Below are positions 1 through 9,392 of a DNA stretch of 64,000 bases, in pieces. The notes below the pieces were generated by a model. That model was not told the DNA's origin. It saw only the letters and a list, made by a program, of their open reading frames with translations, and did not search any database. Position 1 is the first letter of the stretch, and every line of letters starts with the position of its first letter. Origin of the DNA: an uncultured Porphyromonadaceae bacterium (GTDB lineage: Bacteria > Bacteroidota > Bacteroidia > Bacteroidales > Muribaculaceae); assembly GCA_900548875.1 (NCBI GenBank), contig URMA01000001.1:124001-188000 (forward strand), written 5' to 3'. Both the position numbers and the translations under genes were made by a program.

Positions 1-1288
1 GATGCTTTGCCTCCTTCTTCAGAACAACAGTATAAAGCGTGTTGGTTTCATAAGAACGCTTCGGAGTAAACACCAGCGTTGCATACGAATCTTCCCATGT
101 CAAATCGCCTTCGACTGCCGGAGTAATCGAGAAGTTTTCCTCTACCGACTGCGGATCCATATCCCAGTTGAACTTCAGAATTACCGGCGTGTTGCACAGA
201 ACTGCATCATCTCCTTCATTCCATACCGGTGAATATTCCACAACTTCCGGCGGAGTGTTGCGGATTCGGTCCATATAGACATTTTCGTAAGTCACCTTGT
301 TGGCTTCTACAACCACATCAATTTCCTTGTCGCGATATTCCGGATGTGTAAACTTCAATTTATAGTTGCCCGGAGCTACGCTCTTGAACAGATATACACC
401 GTTGGGAAGGTCCTGAGTGGTATATGTTTCGATTTCATCCCCATTTTCGTTCAACAGTGTTACTGTGGCATTCATAATAGGCAACGCCTTGTCATGTTCA
501 AAGAATGTAGTGCCATAAACGGGATCCGTACGAATCTGACGGCTGTCCATCAGTGAACCGCCAATCACGCCTGTCGTAAATTTCTCGGATGTACCAAAAT
601 ATTCCATGATAGCCTGTACGAAATGGTAGGCTTCCAACCAGCAATATTCAGAATTCATCAAGCGGTATGTTTCCGGAATATAGTCGTGATAGGAACCTTC
701 TGAAAGCATACCCGGAACTGTCAGTTTGCGCAAAACGCCCAATCCGGAAGTACCCCAGTCATAAAAAGTCCAGTCACCGGCAAGCCATTGGTTCTTGCTT
801 GACCAAGATGAAATCTGGTTATCCAACAACCATTTATTCAAAATTCCCGACATTTCCTTAGCTTCCGGGAAAACAGGGTCATCCGTGTAACCGCGATACA
901 GCATCAACGGCTGGTTTGTACGGTTGGATGTTCCTGTGGCATTACTGTGAATGGAGAAGAAAAAGTCCGACTGGCATTTATTTGCCTCTTCACCTATTTC
1001 CTCCAGGTTTCGGTCGTCAGCCGTAGTATTCGTCGTTCGCGACATGTCGACATGAGTACCAAAACTTTCCAGCAGGTCGCGCAATGCCAAACCTTTCACC
1101 AGATTACTTTTCGACTCCCAGAATCCGTTTTCATCATGCAGTGCATACGGAGGGATAGCCACATTACGGTCGTCAGAATCATAACCTCCGTGTCCCGGAT
1201 TCACATATATCTTCAAACCGTTCAAATCTGCCGCATTTACAGTTACAGCTGTCGCAGCAGCCAACATAAAGAGATTTATTTTTTTCAT
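1..1288 (-). CDS. N-acetylmuramoyl-L-alanine amidase (Amidase_3), secreted, C-terminus cut by window edge
   Basis: The reading frame opens with ATG at 1288 and stays open to base 1 (about 429 codons). It starts with a signal peptide (MKKINLFMLAAATAVTVNA). An Amidase_3-type zinc amidase domain follows: NPGHGG supplies the first Zn-ligand His, the Glu of FWESK the second, and SIHSNA the third. A Glu in the later SEGSYHD segment fits the catalytic acid. This family cuts the amide bond between N-acetylmuramic acid and the stem peptide. After about residue 240 come a carboxypeptidase-regulatory-like beta domain and an Ig-like (Big_5-type) domain, cut off by the window. It lies 13 bp behind the propeller gene and is probably last, or near last, in an operon with the phosphodiester glycosidase. 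Whether it ends in a T9SS sorting domain cannot be seen. Family call is firm; the target wall is unknown. Confidence 0.88.
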   Translation of the reverse strand, partial: MKKINLFMLAAATAVTVNAADLNGLKIYVNPGHGGYDSDDRNVAIPPYALHDENGFWESKSNLVKGLALRDLLESFGTHVDMSRTTNTTADDRNLEEIGEEANKCQSDFFFSIHSNATGTSNRTNQPLMLYRGYTDDPVFPEAKEMSGILNKWLLDNQISSWSSKNQWLAGDWTFYDWGTSGLGVLRKLTVPGMLSEGSYHDYIPETYRLMNSEYCWLEAYHFVQAIMEYFGTSEKFTTGVIGGSLMDSRQIRTDPVYGTTFFEHDKALPIMNATVTLLNENGDEIETYTTQDLPNGVYLFKSVAPGNYKLKFTHPEYRDKEIDVVVEANKVTYENVYMDRIRNTPPEVVEYSPVWNEGDDAVLCNTPVILKFNWDMDPQSVEENFSITPAVEGDLTWEDSYATLVFTPKRSYETNTLYTVVLKKEAKH

Positions 1289-1301
1289 AATTCAGCAGAT
1301 T

Positions 1302-2198
1302 TTATTTGATATTGATTTCCATTACAAACATACGGCCGTCAATCGTATTATACACAATTCGGCCGGCTTTGGCTGATGCCGTCGGGTTCATTGCCATGCT
1401 CTCTGGCTTCGTCAAGTCCTTTACAAATGTTCCGTCGGCCTTCAGAAGCACCAGCTTTGATGACTCGAATTGATGTCCGTCGTCGGTTGTCTGCTGGGCA
1501 ACAATGTAGTCGTTGTTGTACCAAACCGGCTCCGTATACTTGCCAAGGGCGGCAAGAACGGTTCCGTTGAGGTCTACAACATACAGACCCTTACCGCCGG
1601 CATAAAACAGCACCTTGTCCTTGTTCGGCGACAAGGATTCCCACAGGTAGTGATAGTTGGTTGCAACCGGGGTAAAGCGTTTTTCCACTCCGTTCTTCAC
1701 TACGGCCAGTTCTGAGCCTTCGGTATAGACAAATGTCTCCGTACTTTTTGCACCGCTGTACTCAATACCGCGTTCCGACTGTACGGCTACGCCGCCCTTC
1801 AATGCAATCGGGGCATTCATCCGACGCATGCCGTCGGCGATTACCTTAGATGATTTGGCTGCAACGGAATAGCTGTTCATCGCTCTGTAAAGACGCATAT
1901 CCTGACGCGTTTGCGACATGTAGTAGACGGACTTCCCATCTGTCGAGAATTCCGGATGGTAGCCTGCCATTGCGGCATTCGTAATCGTTGAAGTGACATC
2001 ATCGTTGAAATCGTACAGTTTCAGGCCTGTATAATTGTCGCCGGAAAACAGCAGCTGCTGCCCGTCGGCGCTCAGCACCGGATTGTAGGCACAGCTCTCC
2101 GTCCCCTTCAGGATTTGCCGGTGGCTGGTGATGGTCACTTCCTGCGCACTGGCCAAGGTAGCAAGTGCTAACGCAAGTGTTAAGAATTTGATTCTCAT
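1302..2198 (-). CDS. Secreted TolB/PD40-type beta-propeller protein
   Basis: This 298-residue protein has a clear signal peptide (MRIKFLTLALALATLASAQ). The rest is made of repeated short blades of the PD40/TolB type, for example YNPVLSADGQQLLFSG, YHPEFSTDGKSVYYMS and ESLSPNKDKVLFYAGG. Such propellers normally act as binding scaffolds, and no catalytic motif is visible. It ends in MEINIK without a T9SS domain, so a periplasmic location is likely. It sits 16 bp after the phosphodiester glycosidase gene and 13 bp before the amidase gene on the same strand, which indicates co-transcription. A role as a binding partner for cell-wall or glycan fragments is inference only. Confidence 0.75.
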   Translation of the reverse strand: MRIKFLTLALALATLASAQEVTITSHRQILKGTESCAYNPVLSADGQQLLFSGDNYTGLKLYDFNDDVTSTITNAAMAGYHPEFSTDGKSVYYMSQTRQDMRLYRAMNSYSVAAKSSKVIADGMRRMNAPIALKGGVAVQSERGIEYSGAKSTETFVYTEGSELAVVKNGVEKRFTPVATNYHYLWESLSPNKDKVLFYAGGKGLYVVDLNGTVLAALGKYTEPVWYNNDYIVAQQTTDDGHQFESSKLVLLKADGTFVKDLTKPESMAMNPTASAKAGRIVYNTIDGRMFVMEINIK

Positions 2199-2214
2199 AA
2201 TTTTAGGTTTTAAG

Positions 2215-4770
2215 TTATTGGTTTATTATAATTTTTCCCGTATAAGTTCCATTTGCAGATGTCAATCGGACAATATACATGCCCGGAAGCAGATTGCTCA
2301 CATCAAGATTGGCTTCGCCATTATCGAAGGTCAGCGGTTGCTGAAGTACGACAGTTCCGGAAAGCGTGGCAACAACAGCCAGACCGTCAACAACATTGTC
2401 ACCCTGACAACGAACTTTTGCAATTCCTCCGGTTACCGGGTTCGGATAAACCGACAAGCCACTATTCACGGCATTCAACTGCTCTACATGGCTGTCGCCC
2501 CCATAAACGGCCAGGAATTCCGGCACTTCAATGGTAAAGTTCTCGCCCTTAGCCGATGTACCCATATCCAAACGGAAAGTGTTTAACGTAAGCGGATAAG
2601 CAGCTACATCGTCTATATCGAACCATTCTGACAAATCCAAGTCAAATGTCTGCTCAGCATCCTGCTGCAGTTCTTCGGCTGTAAATGTCATGGAGCTCAT
2701 AACTTCACCCAAAGCATTTACTCCCGAAACGGCTACCTTTTTCACTGAAGCCTTACCCGGATTGATTTTCACACGCAAAGCCTTCGGCATACTCCATACC
2801 TGAACCGGACTTTGCAACTGGATGTATGCACCTCGGCTCGAACCGTTGCCCACGTAAGAAATCGTGAATCCGTTGTTTAATTCTTCTACAGCCAAATCCG
2901 TTCCACCTACTTGTTTCAAATCCCAATCTGTCGGGAAGGTACGATAAACCGGTTCAGTCGCTCCTGCCGGCAATTCAACGGTAACAGTAGCTGTTGTGCT
3001 GAAATCACCGATAGTACCGGTTATGGTTGTTGTTCCGTTCTTCAATCCACGGAGCACACCGTTTTCTACGACAGCTACCGACGGATCTTCAACAGTCCAC
3101 GCCAAACGGGAAGGATCGCATTCATAATCACGGGCTGAAGTTTTCGCAAGCACTTCCAACGGATAACTGCGTCCGTCGTTCAAGATATTGGAAATACGCA
3201 ACGCCACATCCGACTCTATGATATTCACGGTTGTTGTAGAAACTACACCGTTGCATTCCACTTTCAATTCACCTGTGCCCGGCTCTCCACCGGCATAGAA
3301 CACGCCATTTTCCACCGTTCCGATTTTCGGATCACAGGAAAGGACAAAATTTTCTACATTTTCATTAATCAAATCACCGTATTCGGTATAGCCCAATATC
3401 ACAGGCTTATAGGAACTGTATACTGGAATCGACAATTCCTGATCCAAAAATTCCAGACGGGACACCGTAGTGCTTTCCGGAGCTGTTGAATAGACCATCC
3501 AACCGTTGGCAACGGCACGTGGAAAACTTTCCGTCGTACGGTTCACCACCGAACCCTGCACCATCAGCTGGGCAGAACCGCCGGCATCGACATTGACAAC
3601 ATTCCAGGCTCCGAGCTGTTTCATGATTTGGCACATCACACTGGTAGTACATCCGGCAGAGTTGCCGTAAGTGGCATCCAGCGACTTGTCAATCACAAAC
3701 ATATACAAAGTTTTGCCGTCCTCGCTCATACCATAGGCGGAACGGGAATACACCATTGAATTGTAGCTTTCATCGTAGTTACGGCCTGTCAGTTCACCGT
3801 TCTTCATCACCACGGCATTACCGCTTACCAAATTCGTAAAATCGGGAGTGACATTGCCGTCATACAGCGTCCAACCGTAGTTCAGTGTAACGACATCGCC
3901 CACTTCAAGCTGTTCGAGCGCAGTTTTATAGCTGCCGGTACCGGTCAGGCACAAGTCATAATCACCCAACACACCACCGCTCGTATTCGTTTTCACTTCC
4001 TTCACGACAGCCGTGAAATCCTTATTGACAGCCCAATCGGCACCTTCGGTCAAGTCCAGATACACTTCCGTATTCTGACCTTCCACCAACCGATAGAGAG
4101 TCTTCCCGTCTTCCTGATAAGTTTCCACCGTCTGGAATGGCTTCGTATTGTTATAATAGGAATTGAACAAAGCCATCTCATCGCCATAGTTACAATATTT
4201 GTTTACCTGGAAAAACTCGTTAGGCGATGTCCACTTGTCGGATGTCACCGTTCCTTTCCACGACATTTCCCCTATCCACAATTTTTTGTCGGCATCAATT
4301 CCGACAGAACCTGTACGTGTAGGACCACCGTTCCACCAATTGGAATGGCAGTTGGTTTCCGTCACAATCTGACCGTCCTTAAGGCTTCCCCCAAACGGAG
4401 CTCCCATACAGTAATATTCATACGGAGCTTGAGTCGCTACCACCCAGAAATTGGAGTTCTGTCCGGCCAACGGTTTGCGGCCTTCGGCCTTCATGCGCTC
4501 GTATACACTGGCAAGGGATTCCGTTCTTCCAACTACATCCTGCCCCTGGAAAGTTTCAATCTGATTGTAGGGATTATTTAAATCAACCTGCATGTAGTTG
4601 ATATTCAATGGGAAATCAGGTATACGAAGACGGACATAAGTCACGCCCGGACCTACTTCTTTTTTACTCAGGACATCATAAGTATATTCAGTCTCATCAA
4701 TGAGAAATGAATCGGCTGTTGCCGAAATCGCTCCGACTGAAAGAAGGAGAGATAGTAAAAAGTGTTTCAT
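2215..4770 (-). CDS. Phosphodiester glycosidase (NAGPA) family protein with Ig-like and T9SS sorting domains
   Basis: This is an 851-residue exoprotein. I chose ATG at 4770 because it opens a signal peptide (MKHFLLSLLLSVGAISATA); an upstream in-frame extension lacks signal character. Residues ~60-450 match the NAGPA/phosphodiester glycosidase fold, with the NSNFW segment, GAPFGGSLKDGQ and the signature NVDAGGSAQL near residue 393. This family hydrolyses sugar-1-phosphodiester bonds, as in the human uncovering enzyme. Around residues 530-605 there is a BIG2-like Ig domain (WTVEDPSVAVVENGVL). The last ~80 residues form a type A T9SS C-terminal sorting domain with YPNP near residue 775 and LPGMYIVRL near the end. 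It is therefore predicted to cross the outer membrane by T9SS and be secreted or surface-attached. It is the first gene of an operon with the propeller and amidase genes. Confidence 0.85.
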   Translation of the reverse strand: MKHFLLSLLLSVGAISATADSFLIDETEYTYDVLSKKEVGPGVTYVRLRIPDFPLNINYMQVDLNNPYNQIETFQGQDVVGRTESLASVYERMKAEGRKPLAGQNSNFWVVATQAPYEYYCMGAPFGGSLKDGQIVTETNCHSNWWNGGPTRTGSVGIDADKKLWIGEMSWKGTVTSDKWTSPNEFFQVNKYCNYGDEMALFNSYYNNTKPFQTVETYQEDGKTLYRLVEGQNTEVYLDLTEGADWAVNKDFTAVVKEVKTNTSGGVLGDYDLCLTGTGSYKTALEQLEVGDVVTLNYGWTLYDGNVTPDFTNLVSGNAVVMKNGELTGRNYDESYNSMVYSRSAYGMSEDGKTLYMFVIDKSLDATYGNSAGCTTSVMCQIMKQLGAWNVVNVDAGGSAQLMVQGSVVNRTTESFPRAVANGWMVYSTAPESTTVSRLEFLDQELSIPVYSSYKPVILGYTEYGDLINENVENFVLSCDPKIGTVENGVFYAGGEPGTGELKVECNGVVSTTTVNIIESDVALRISNILNDGRSYPLEVLAKTSARDYECDPSRLAWTVEDPSVAVVENGVLRGLKNGTTTITGTIGDFSTTATVTVELPAGATEPVYRTFPTDWDLKQVGGTDLAVEELNNGFTISYVGNGSSRGAYIQLQSPVQVWSMPKALRVKINPGKASVKKVAVSGVNALGEVMSSMTFTAEELQQDAEQTFDLDLSEWFDIDDVAAYPLTLNTFRLDMGTSAKGENFTIEVPEFLAVYGGDSHVEQLNAVNSGLSVYPNPVTGGIAKVRCQGDNVVDGLAVVATLSGTVVLQQPLTFDNGEANLDVSNLLPGMYIVRLTSANGTYTGKIIINQ

Positions 4771-4806
4771 ACGCAAAATGTTAGGTTGTTGTGTGTTTAT
4801 ATATGA

Positions 4807-4814
4807 CAAAGTTA
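4807..4814 (-). promoter_or_regulatory. Bacteroides-type -7 box upstream of the phosphodiester glycosidase gene
   Basis: Read on the minus strand the bases are TAACTTTG, a full match to the Bacteroides -7 consensus TAnnTTTG, 37 bp before the chosen ATG. No TTTG lies at the usual 19-20 bp spacing, so the -33 element is poor. Confidence 0.4.
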
Positions 4815-4889
4815 CAATTTCCAATGATTCTTCATTCATCCAAAAGTAATTATTTAATCATCTTGTTCAAATATTTGTATTTTTTCACA

Positions 4890-4939
4890 TTCATAAAGAA
4901 AATCAAGCCGAATTCCCCTTTTAGAGAAAGGAATCCGGC
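4890..4939 (-). terminator. Rho-independent terminator after the esterase-amylase gene
   Basis: On the minus strand GCCGGATTCC pairs with GGAATTCGGC (one imperfect pair) around a short loop and is followed by a T-rich run. It lies 28 bp past the stop codon of the esterase-GH13 gene. Confidence 0.7.
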
Positions 4940-4966
4940 CTGACTCAACACAAGCAAGCAACAATT

Positions 4967-7648
4967 CTATAACTCCAACAACAGTACGGCCTTCGGTGCA
5001 AGCATCAACTTGTCCTGCAAAGTAATATTACGTCCAGTCAGGACATCAAATGCCTTGTCGGCCTTACCCAGCACTTCGGCATAAGGGGCAAGCGGAAGTT
5101 CCACTTCCGATTTCATGCCGTTCATGACCACTACCACCGTTTTACCCTCATAAGAGCGCGCATAAACATAAACGCCCTTCCGCGGAACAAAGTGCTTCAT
5201 CGTCCCTTCAGAAATAATCTTATTGCCCTTACGCCAGTTCAGCAAGTTTTTCGTAAACTTGAAAGCCTCGCGCTGGATAGCAGTCCTGCCCTGTTCTTCA
5301 AATACGTTCAGACTGTCGCCCATCCATCCGCCGGGCATATCCGGGCGGATGTAACCATAGTCAACTTTCGACGAACCGTAGAATGCAAGTTCATGTCCGT
5401 AATACAATTGAGGAATACCGGGTATCGTCAGCAGCAAAGTTGTGGCCTGCTTGAACGCATTCAAATCTTTCGGTTCTTCAACGAGGAAACGGTCCATGTC
5501 GTGATTGTCCAAAAGGCGCATCACGTTCTTGATGTCCGGATAAGCGAAATCATTGACAAAATGCTCGAATATCGTCTGCAAACCTCCGGCCCAATAAGTT
5601 TCCTCCTGGAACGCTTTCGATGCCACCGATGAAAGATGGAAATCCATCACGGATTTCAGGTCCGTATTGCCGCTGAAATTCAGACGGCTGTTCTTTTGCC
5701 AATAAGCCGCTCCGAACGGATTCGTTATCATGGCCTCACCCACGATATTGATGTCAGGATACTCGGCATACAACGCATTGCACCAGCGCTTCATCATATC
5801 GGAATCCGAATAAGGATACGTATCCTGACGAATCCCGTTCAAATCGGCATATTCCACCCACCAGATGGAATTCTGTATCAGATATTTTGCCAAATGCGGA
5901 TTTCGCTGATTCAAGTCGGGCATAGTCGGGACAAACCATCCGTCGGTCATTTCCTTCCGGTCGATGTCGGAAGCATAAGGATCGAAGAAAACGGTTTTGT
6001 CGTGATTCGTCTGCACATAGCTGTCCGGACTGTTGAACCAGTCGGCTGTCGGCTGGTCGTTCATCCACGGATGCCGGCTTCCGCAATGATTGAACACCAT
6101 ATCCATGATGACCTTGATACCTTTGTCGTGCAGACTCTTTACCAGATCGACATATTCTTCATTTGTTCCAAGCCGCGGATCAATCCTGTAGTAGTCAGTA
6201 GCGGCATAGCCATGATAGGAATCTTCACCCATGTCGTTTTCAAGCACAGGCGTCATCCAAAGCGCCGTAATTCCCAACTCCGACAGATAGTCGATATGGC
6301 GCTTCACCCCAGCCAGGTCTCCTCCGTGACGGGCTGTAACATCCGAACGGTCGACCGTATAGGGATACTTCATCTCCACTTTGTCGTTTCCCATGTTGCC
6401 GTTGGCAAAACGGTCGGGCATCAACAGATAAACCACATCCGACGAATTGAACCCCACTTTTTCCGATGCTCGAGCCTTACGCCCCCTCAATTCATACTTA
6501 TAGCTGATTTTCTGCTTTCCTTTCGTGAATTCAATCGGGAATTTACCCGGCAGAGCATTTTTCACATCCAGATAGATAAACAGATAGTCGGGACTTTCGA
6601 CTCGTTCCACCCGCTTAATCTGCACGCCGCTATAATTAATTTCGGGAATATACATACCGATATTCGTTCCATACACCATCAGTTGCAGTTCGCTATCGTT
6701 CATTCCACACCACCAGAACGGAGGGTCGATACGCTCCACCTGTTCCGTGTCCTTATTCGCCAACAAGAACAACAGCGGCGCCCGGAGACGCTTTGCCCAG
6801 TCGGTTTCGGTATGCGCTGCACCCTGATAAATTTTCGATATTTTTTGAGGGAACTGCCAACCCTTGCTCGTCAGCAGGGAATCCAACTGCTGATGGAACA
6901 CGGCATAGGAAGCATCCAACGTATGGTCGCCACGGTCAATGTAAATCAGGCGGCTGTTAGCTTCAGGCAACGATGCTGCCAAATAATCGCGGAAAGCCTT
7001 TGCCCACACTCTGGCTTTCGAAGCGGAACCGTCGAGCACCATCGGCGTATGAATAGAGAGGCATGCCGCTCCCCCGAACACATTTGGATACTCACACAAA
7101 GCATACAACGAAATCAAGCCGCCCATGCTGGAACCCATTATGTAGGTATGTGAAGGGTCGGTATAGGTTGAAAAATTTTTGTCGATATAAGGTTTCAGCT
7201 CGTCAACGATAAAATGCAGATAATTGTCGGCACTGAAACGGGCTACGTCCAACTTGGCAAGGCTGTCGGCAGGCAGATAGTTCAGCGACTTCTGCGGGAA
7301 ATAATCATAATAACGGTCCTTTTCGACATTGGATATGGCCACAACAATGCAGTTGGAAAGTTTGTTGTCGCTGAGCAGTTTGCCCATTTCTTCATCTACT
7401 TTCCATTCCTGTTTGTTCCACGTCGTTGCAGCATCGAAAAGCATCTGCCCGTCGTGCATATACAATACAGAATATTTCTTGTCACGACTATAGTCGGACG
7501 GCACCCACACGTTCACATCACGCGGCTTGACATACTTTGAATTAAAGTTCTTGTACTCCACAAGTTTTCCCTGTGAAACCCGTTGCTGTGCAAACAGGCT
7601 ACCGCACATGGCAACAAAAAACGCAACAATTGACACTAAAAATCTCAT
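4967..7648 (-). CDS. Esterase-GH13 fusion: alpha/beta-hydrolase joined to cyclomaltodextrinase/alpha-amylase
   Basis: This 893-residue secreted protein starts at ATG 7648 (MRFLVSIVAFFVAMCGSLFA, signal peptide); a TTG three codons upstream is less likely. Residues ~20-290 form an esterase-D-type alpha/beta hydrolase with nucleophile motif GSSMGG near residue 172 and a candidate catalytic His in GAAHTE. Residues ~300-390 resemble the N-terminal beta domain of cyclomaltodextrinases. GH13 follows: QDTYPY holds the nucleophile Asp (about residue 606), NIVGEA the acid/base Glu, and LLDNHDMDR the transition-state Asp. A C-terminal beta domain closes the protein. It should cleave alpha-1,4-glucans or cyclic maltodextrins, and the esterase half may deacylate decorated starch or an ester-linked glycan. 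It is monocistronic, with a promoter at 7750-7780 and a terminator at 4890-4939. No susC/susD pair is adjacent. Confidence 0.87.
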   Translation of the reverse strand: MRFLVSIVAFFVAMCGSLFAQQRVSQGKLVEYKNFNSKYVKPRDVNVWVPSDYSRDKKYSVLYMHDGQMLFDAATTWNKQEWKVDEEMGKLLSDNKLSNCIVVAISNVEKDRYYDYFPQKSLNYLPADSLAKLDVARFSADNYLHFIVDELKPYIDKNFSTYTDPSHTYIMGSSMGGLISLYALCEYPNVFGGAACLSIHTPMVLDGSASKARVWAKAFRDYLAASLPEANSRLIYIDRGDHTLDASYAVFHQQLDSLLTSKGWQFPQKISKIYQGAAHTETDWAKRLRAPLLFLLANKDTEQVERIDPPFWWCGMNDSELQLMVYGTNIGMYIPEINYSGVQIKRVERVESPDYLFIYLDVKNALPGKFPIEFTKGKQKISYKYELRGRKARASEKVGFNSSDVVYLLMPDRFANGNMGNDKVEMKYPYTVDRSDVTARHGGDLAGVKRHIDYLSELGITALWMTPVLENDMGEDSYHGYAATDYYRIDPRLGTNEEYVDLVKSLHDKGIKVIMDMVFNHCGSRHPWMNDQPTADWFNSPDSYVQTNHDKTVFFDPYASDIDRKEMTDGWFVPTMPDLNQRNPHLAKYLIQNSIWWVEYADLNGIRQDTYPYSDSDMMKRWCNALYAEYPDINIVGEAMITNPFGAAYWQKNSRLNFSGNTDLKSVMDFHLSSVASKAFQEETYWAGGLQTIFEHFVNDFAYPDIKNVMRLLDNHDMDRFLVEEPKDLNAFKQATTLLLTIPGIPQLYYGHELAFYGSSKVDYGYIRPDMPGGWMGDSLNVFEEQGRTAIQREAFKFTKNLLNWRKGNKIISEGTMKHFVPRKGVYVYARSYEGKTVVVVMNGMKSEVELPLAPYAEVLGKADKAFDVLTGRNITLQDKLMLAPKAVLLLEL

Positions 7649-7749
7649 ATCACTCAAATTAACCGGTTACTATAATCTACAAGATAGTGAAAGTCGAAAG
7701 CAGAAAAACAAGCTGGTTTAATTTTTTCTGAGACACAACCTATCTCATT

Positions 7750-7780
7750 CAAAGATACAAAAACTTACCAATTCCCCAAA
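7750..7780 (-). promoter_or_regulatory. Promoter of the esterase-amylase gene (TTTG-N19-TATCTTTG)
   Basis: On the minus strand TTTG (7780-7777) is followed after exactly 19 bp by TATCTTTG (7757-7750). This matches both boxes and the spacing of the Bacteroides housekeeping promoter. It lies about 100 bp upstream of the ATG at 7648, downstream of the nuo terminator. Confidence 0.75.
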
Positions 7781-7827
7781 TACTTTTCTGATTTATAAAA
7801 CTCAATCACGAAAGCACAAATCAACAG

Positions 7828-7872
7828 ACTATAAAAAAACTGGTCGTTTCTCCGTCACAGAGAAACGACCAG
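7828..7872 (-). terminator. Rho-independent terminator of the nuo-atp operon
   Basis: A perfect 13-bp stem (7840-7852 pairing with 7860-7872, CTGGTCGTTTCTC and its complement) has a 7-base loop. On the minus strand it is followed by GTTTTTTTATAG. It starts 30 bp past the nuoN stop codon and closes the 17-kb array. Confidence 0.92.
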
Positions 7873-7902
7873 CATTATGTGTCAAATGTACTTTTTAATT
7901 GT

Positions 7903-9357
7903 TTAGAACATTCCGCTCACTTCTGCTGCGTTGAACAGGAATGTGTAGATAGCACTGATCAAGCCAATCAGAATTATACCGGCTACGCAGATAACCAAAC
8001 CTGCACGCTCGCTCCAATGTGACTTGAACGTAGGAATCGGATTGTCGTTGTCGTTGATGAACATTGCCTTTACAACCAACAAATAGTAGTAAAGTGAAAC
8101 GATTGTGTTAATCAACGCAATCAACACCAAAACATACATAGCAACGCTTCCTTCCTGCAAAGCGGCAGAGAAGATGAAGAACTTGCTGAAGAATCCTGCA
8201 AACGGAGGAATACCGCCAAGAGAGAACATGGCAAGCATCATTGCAAAAGCAAGTTTCGGATTTGTCTTGTACAGTCCGTTGTAGTCGCTCATGTTCACCT
8301 TCTCTGTCTTGTTTTCGATAGCTTGGATAACACCGAAAGCGGCAAGGTTGGAGAAAATGTAGATGAGAACATAGTAGGCCAATGAAGCCGCACCAATTGC
8401 TGCGTTGGCAATTACACCGAGCATGATGTAACCGGCCTGCGAAATGGAAGAGAACGCAAGGAAGCGCTTCATGTTGTCCTGACGGATTGCAAACAAGTTA
8501 CCGATGGTGATGGTAAGGATAATCAATGCGTAGAGCATCCATTCCCATACCTGGCTGTAGACTGTTCCGAACACCTGAGTCAGAATGACAAGAGCGGCGA
8601 AAGAAGCGGCACCCTTTGAAATTACTGAAAGGTAAGAAGTGACGGAAGTAGGCGCACCCTGATAAACATCGGCTGTCCACAAGTGGAACGGTACAAGAGA
8701 AATCTTGAAACCGATACCGGCGATGACGAATGCCAATGCCACGATAAGCAATGCGCTGTTTTCATAAGCCAACACACGGCCGGCAATGTCGTGGAAGTAG
8801 AGAGAGCCGGTCAAACCGTAAACGAAAGACAAGCCCATCATATAGATTGCCGAAGAGAATACAGCCGTGAAAATATATTTGACGGCAGCTTCGTGTGATT
8901 CGTATTGTTTCTTGTCGAAAGCGACCAACGCTGCCAAAGGCAGAGAAGCTGTTTCGAGACCGATGATGAACAGCAGGAAGTGACGAGCCGAAACCATCAG
9001 GTACATACCAAACAATGTAAGCAACATCAATTCGATAAATTCGCCGCGGCGTACAAGCTGCGATTCGCTGTTGTTCCACTTGATTGACTGGAGCAACACC
9101 AGGAACACACCTACATTGAGGATGTTCTTGATGGAAGCAACAATCGGAGTGGTTTCATACATACCGGTAAATGCAGAGCCGAATGTAATCGGAGCGAAGA
9201 ATCCGTAGAGCGTATAGGCTCCGAAAAGGACACACGCAGTAACCGAAAGTTTTGACTGAGCGTTTTTCGGCAAGAAAGTATCGAACAAAAATACCAATAG
9301 AAATACGATTAACAATCCTATTTCGTGGTGCATTATCATAAACTGTGAATAATCCAT
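7903..9357 (-). CDS. nuoN: NADH-quinone oxidoreductase subunit N
   Basis: This 484-residue polytopic membrane protein is one of the three antiporter-like proton-pumping subunits of complex I. The start is ATG at 9357 (MDYSQFMIMHHEIGL). The Mrp-antiporter core is recognisable: FLLFIIGLETASLPLAAL, GIGFKISLVPFHLWTADVYQGAPT (with the Lys and His/Trp of the channel centre), and SISQAGYIMLG. Length is normal for NuoN. It is the last gene of the nuo-atp array, 35 bp after nuoM and 30 bp before a strong terminator. Confidence 0.96.
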   Translation of the reverse strand: MDYSQFMIMHHEIGLLIVFLLVFLFDTFLPKNAQSKLSVTACVLFGAYTLYGFFAPITFGSAFTGMYETTPIVASIKNILNVGVFLVLLQSIKWNNSESQLVRRGEFIELMLLTLFGMYLMVSARHFLLFIIGLETASLPLAALVAFDKKQYESHEAAVKYIFTAVFSSAIYMMGLSFVYGLTGSLYFHDIAGRVLAYENSALLIVALAFVIAGIGFKISLVPFHLWTADVYQGAPTSVTSYLSVISKGAASFAALVILTQVFGTVYSQVWEWMLYALIILTITIGNLFAIRQDNMKRFLAFSSISQAGYIMLGVIANAAIGAASLAYYVLIYIFSNLAAFGVIQAIENKTEKVNMSDYNGLYKTNPKLAFAMMLAMFSLGGIPPFAGFFSKFFIFSAALQEGSVAMYVLVLIALINTIVSLYYYLLVVKAMFINDNDNPIPTFKSHWSERAGLVICVAGIILIGLISAIYTFLFNAAEVSGMF

Positions 9358-9392
9358 AATCTTCAAATTCAATTTAAGAGTTCGTTACTTTG

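Noticed and set aside
5636..7153. Long plus-strand open frame (505 codons) opposite the esterase-amylase gene
   Set aside because: It is antisense to a gene with intact catalytic motifs, has no domain or signal, and its His/Arg/Ile-rich composition is typical of a shadow frame.
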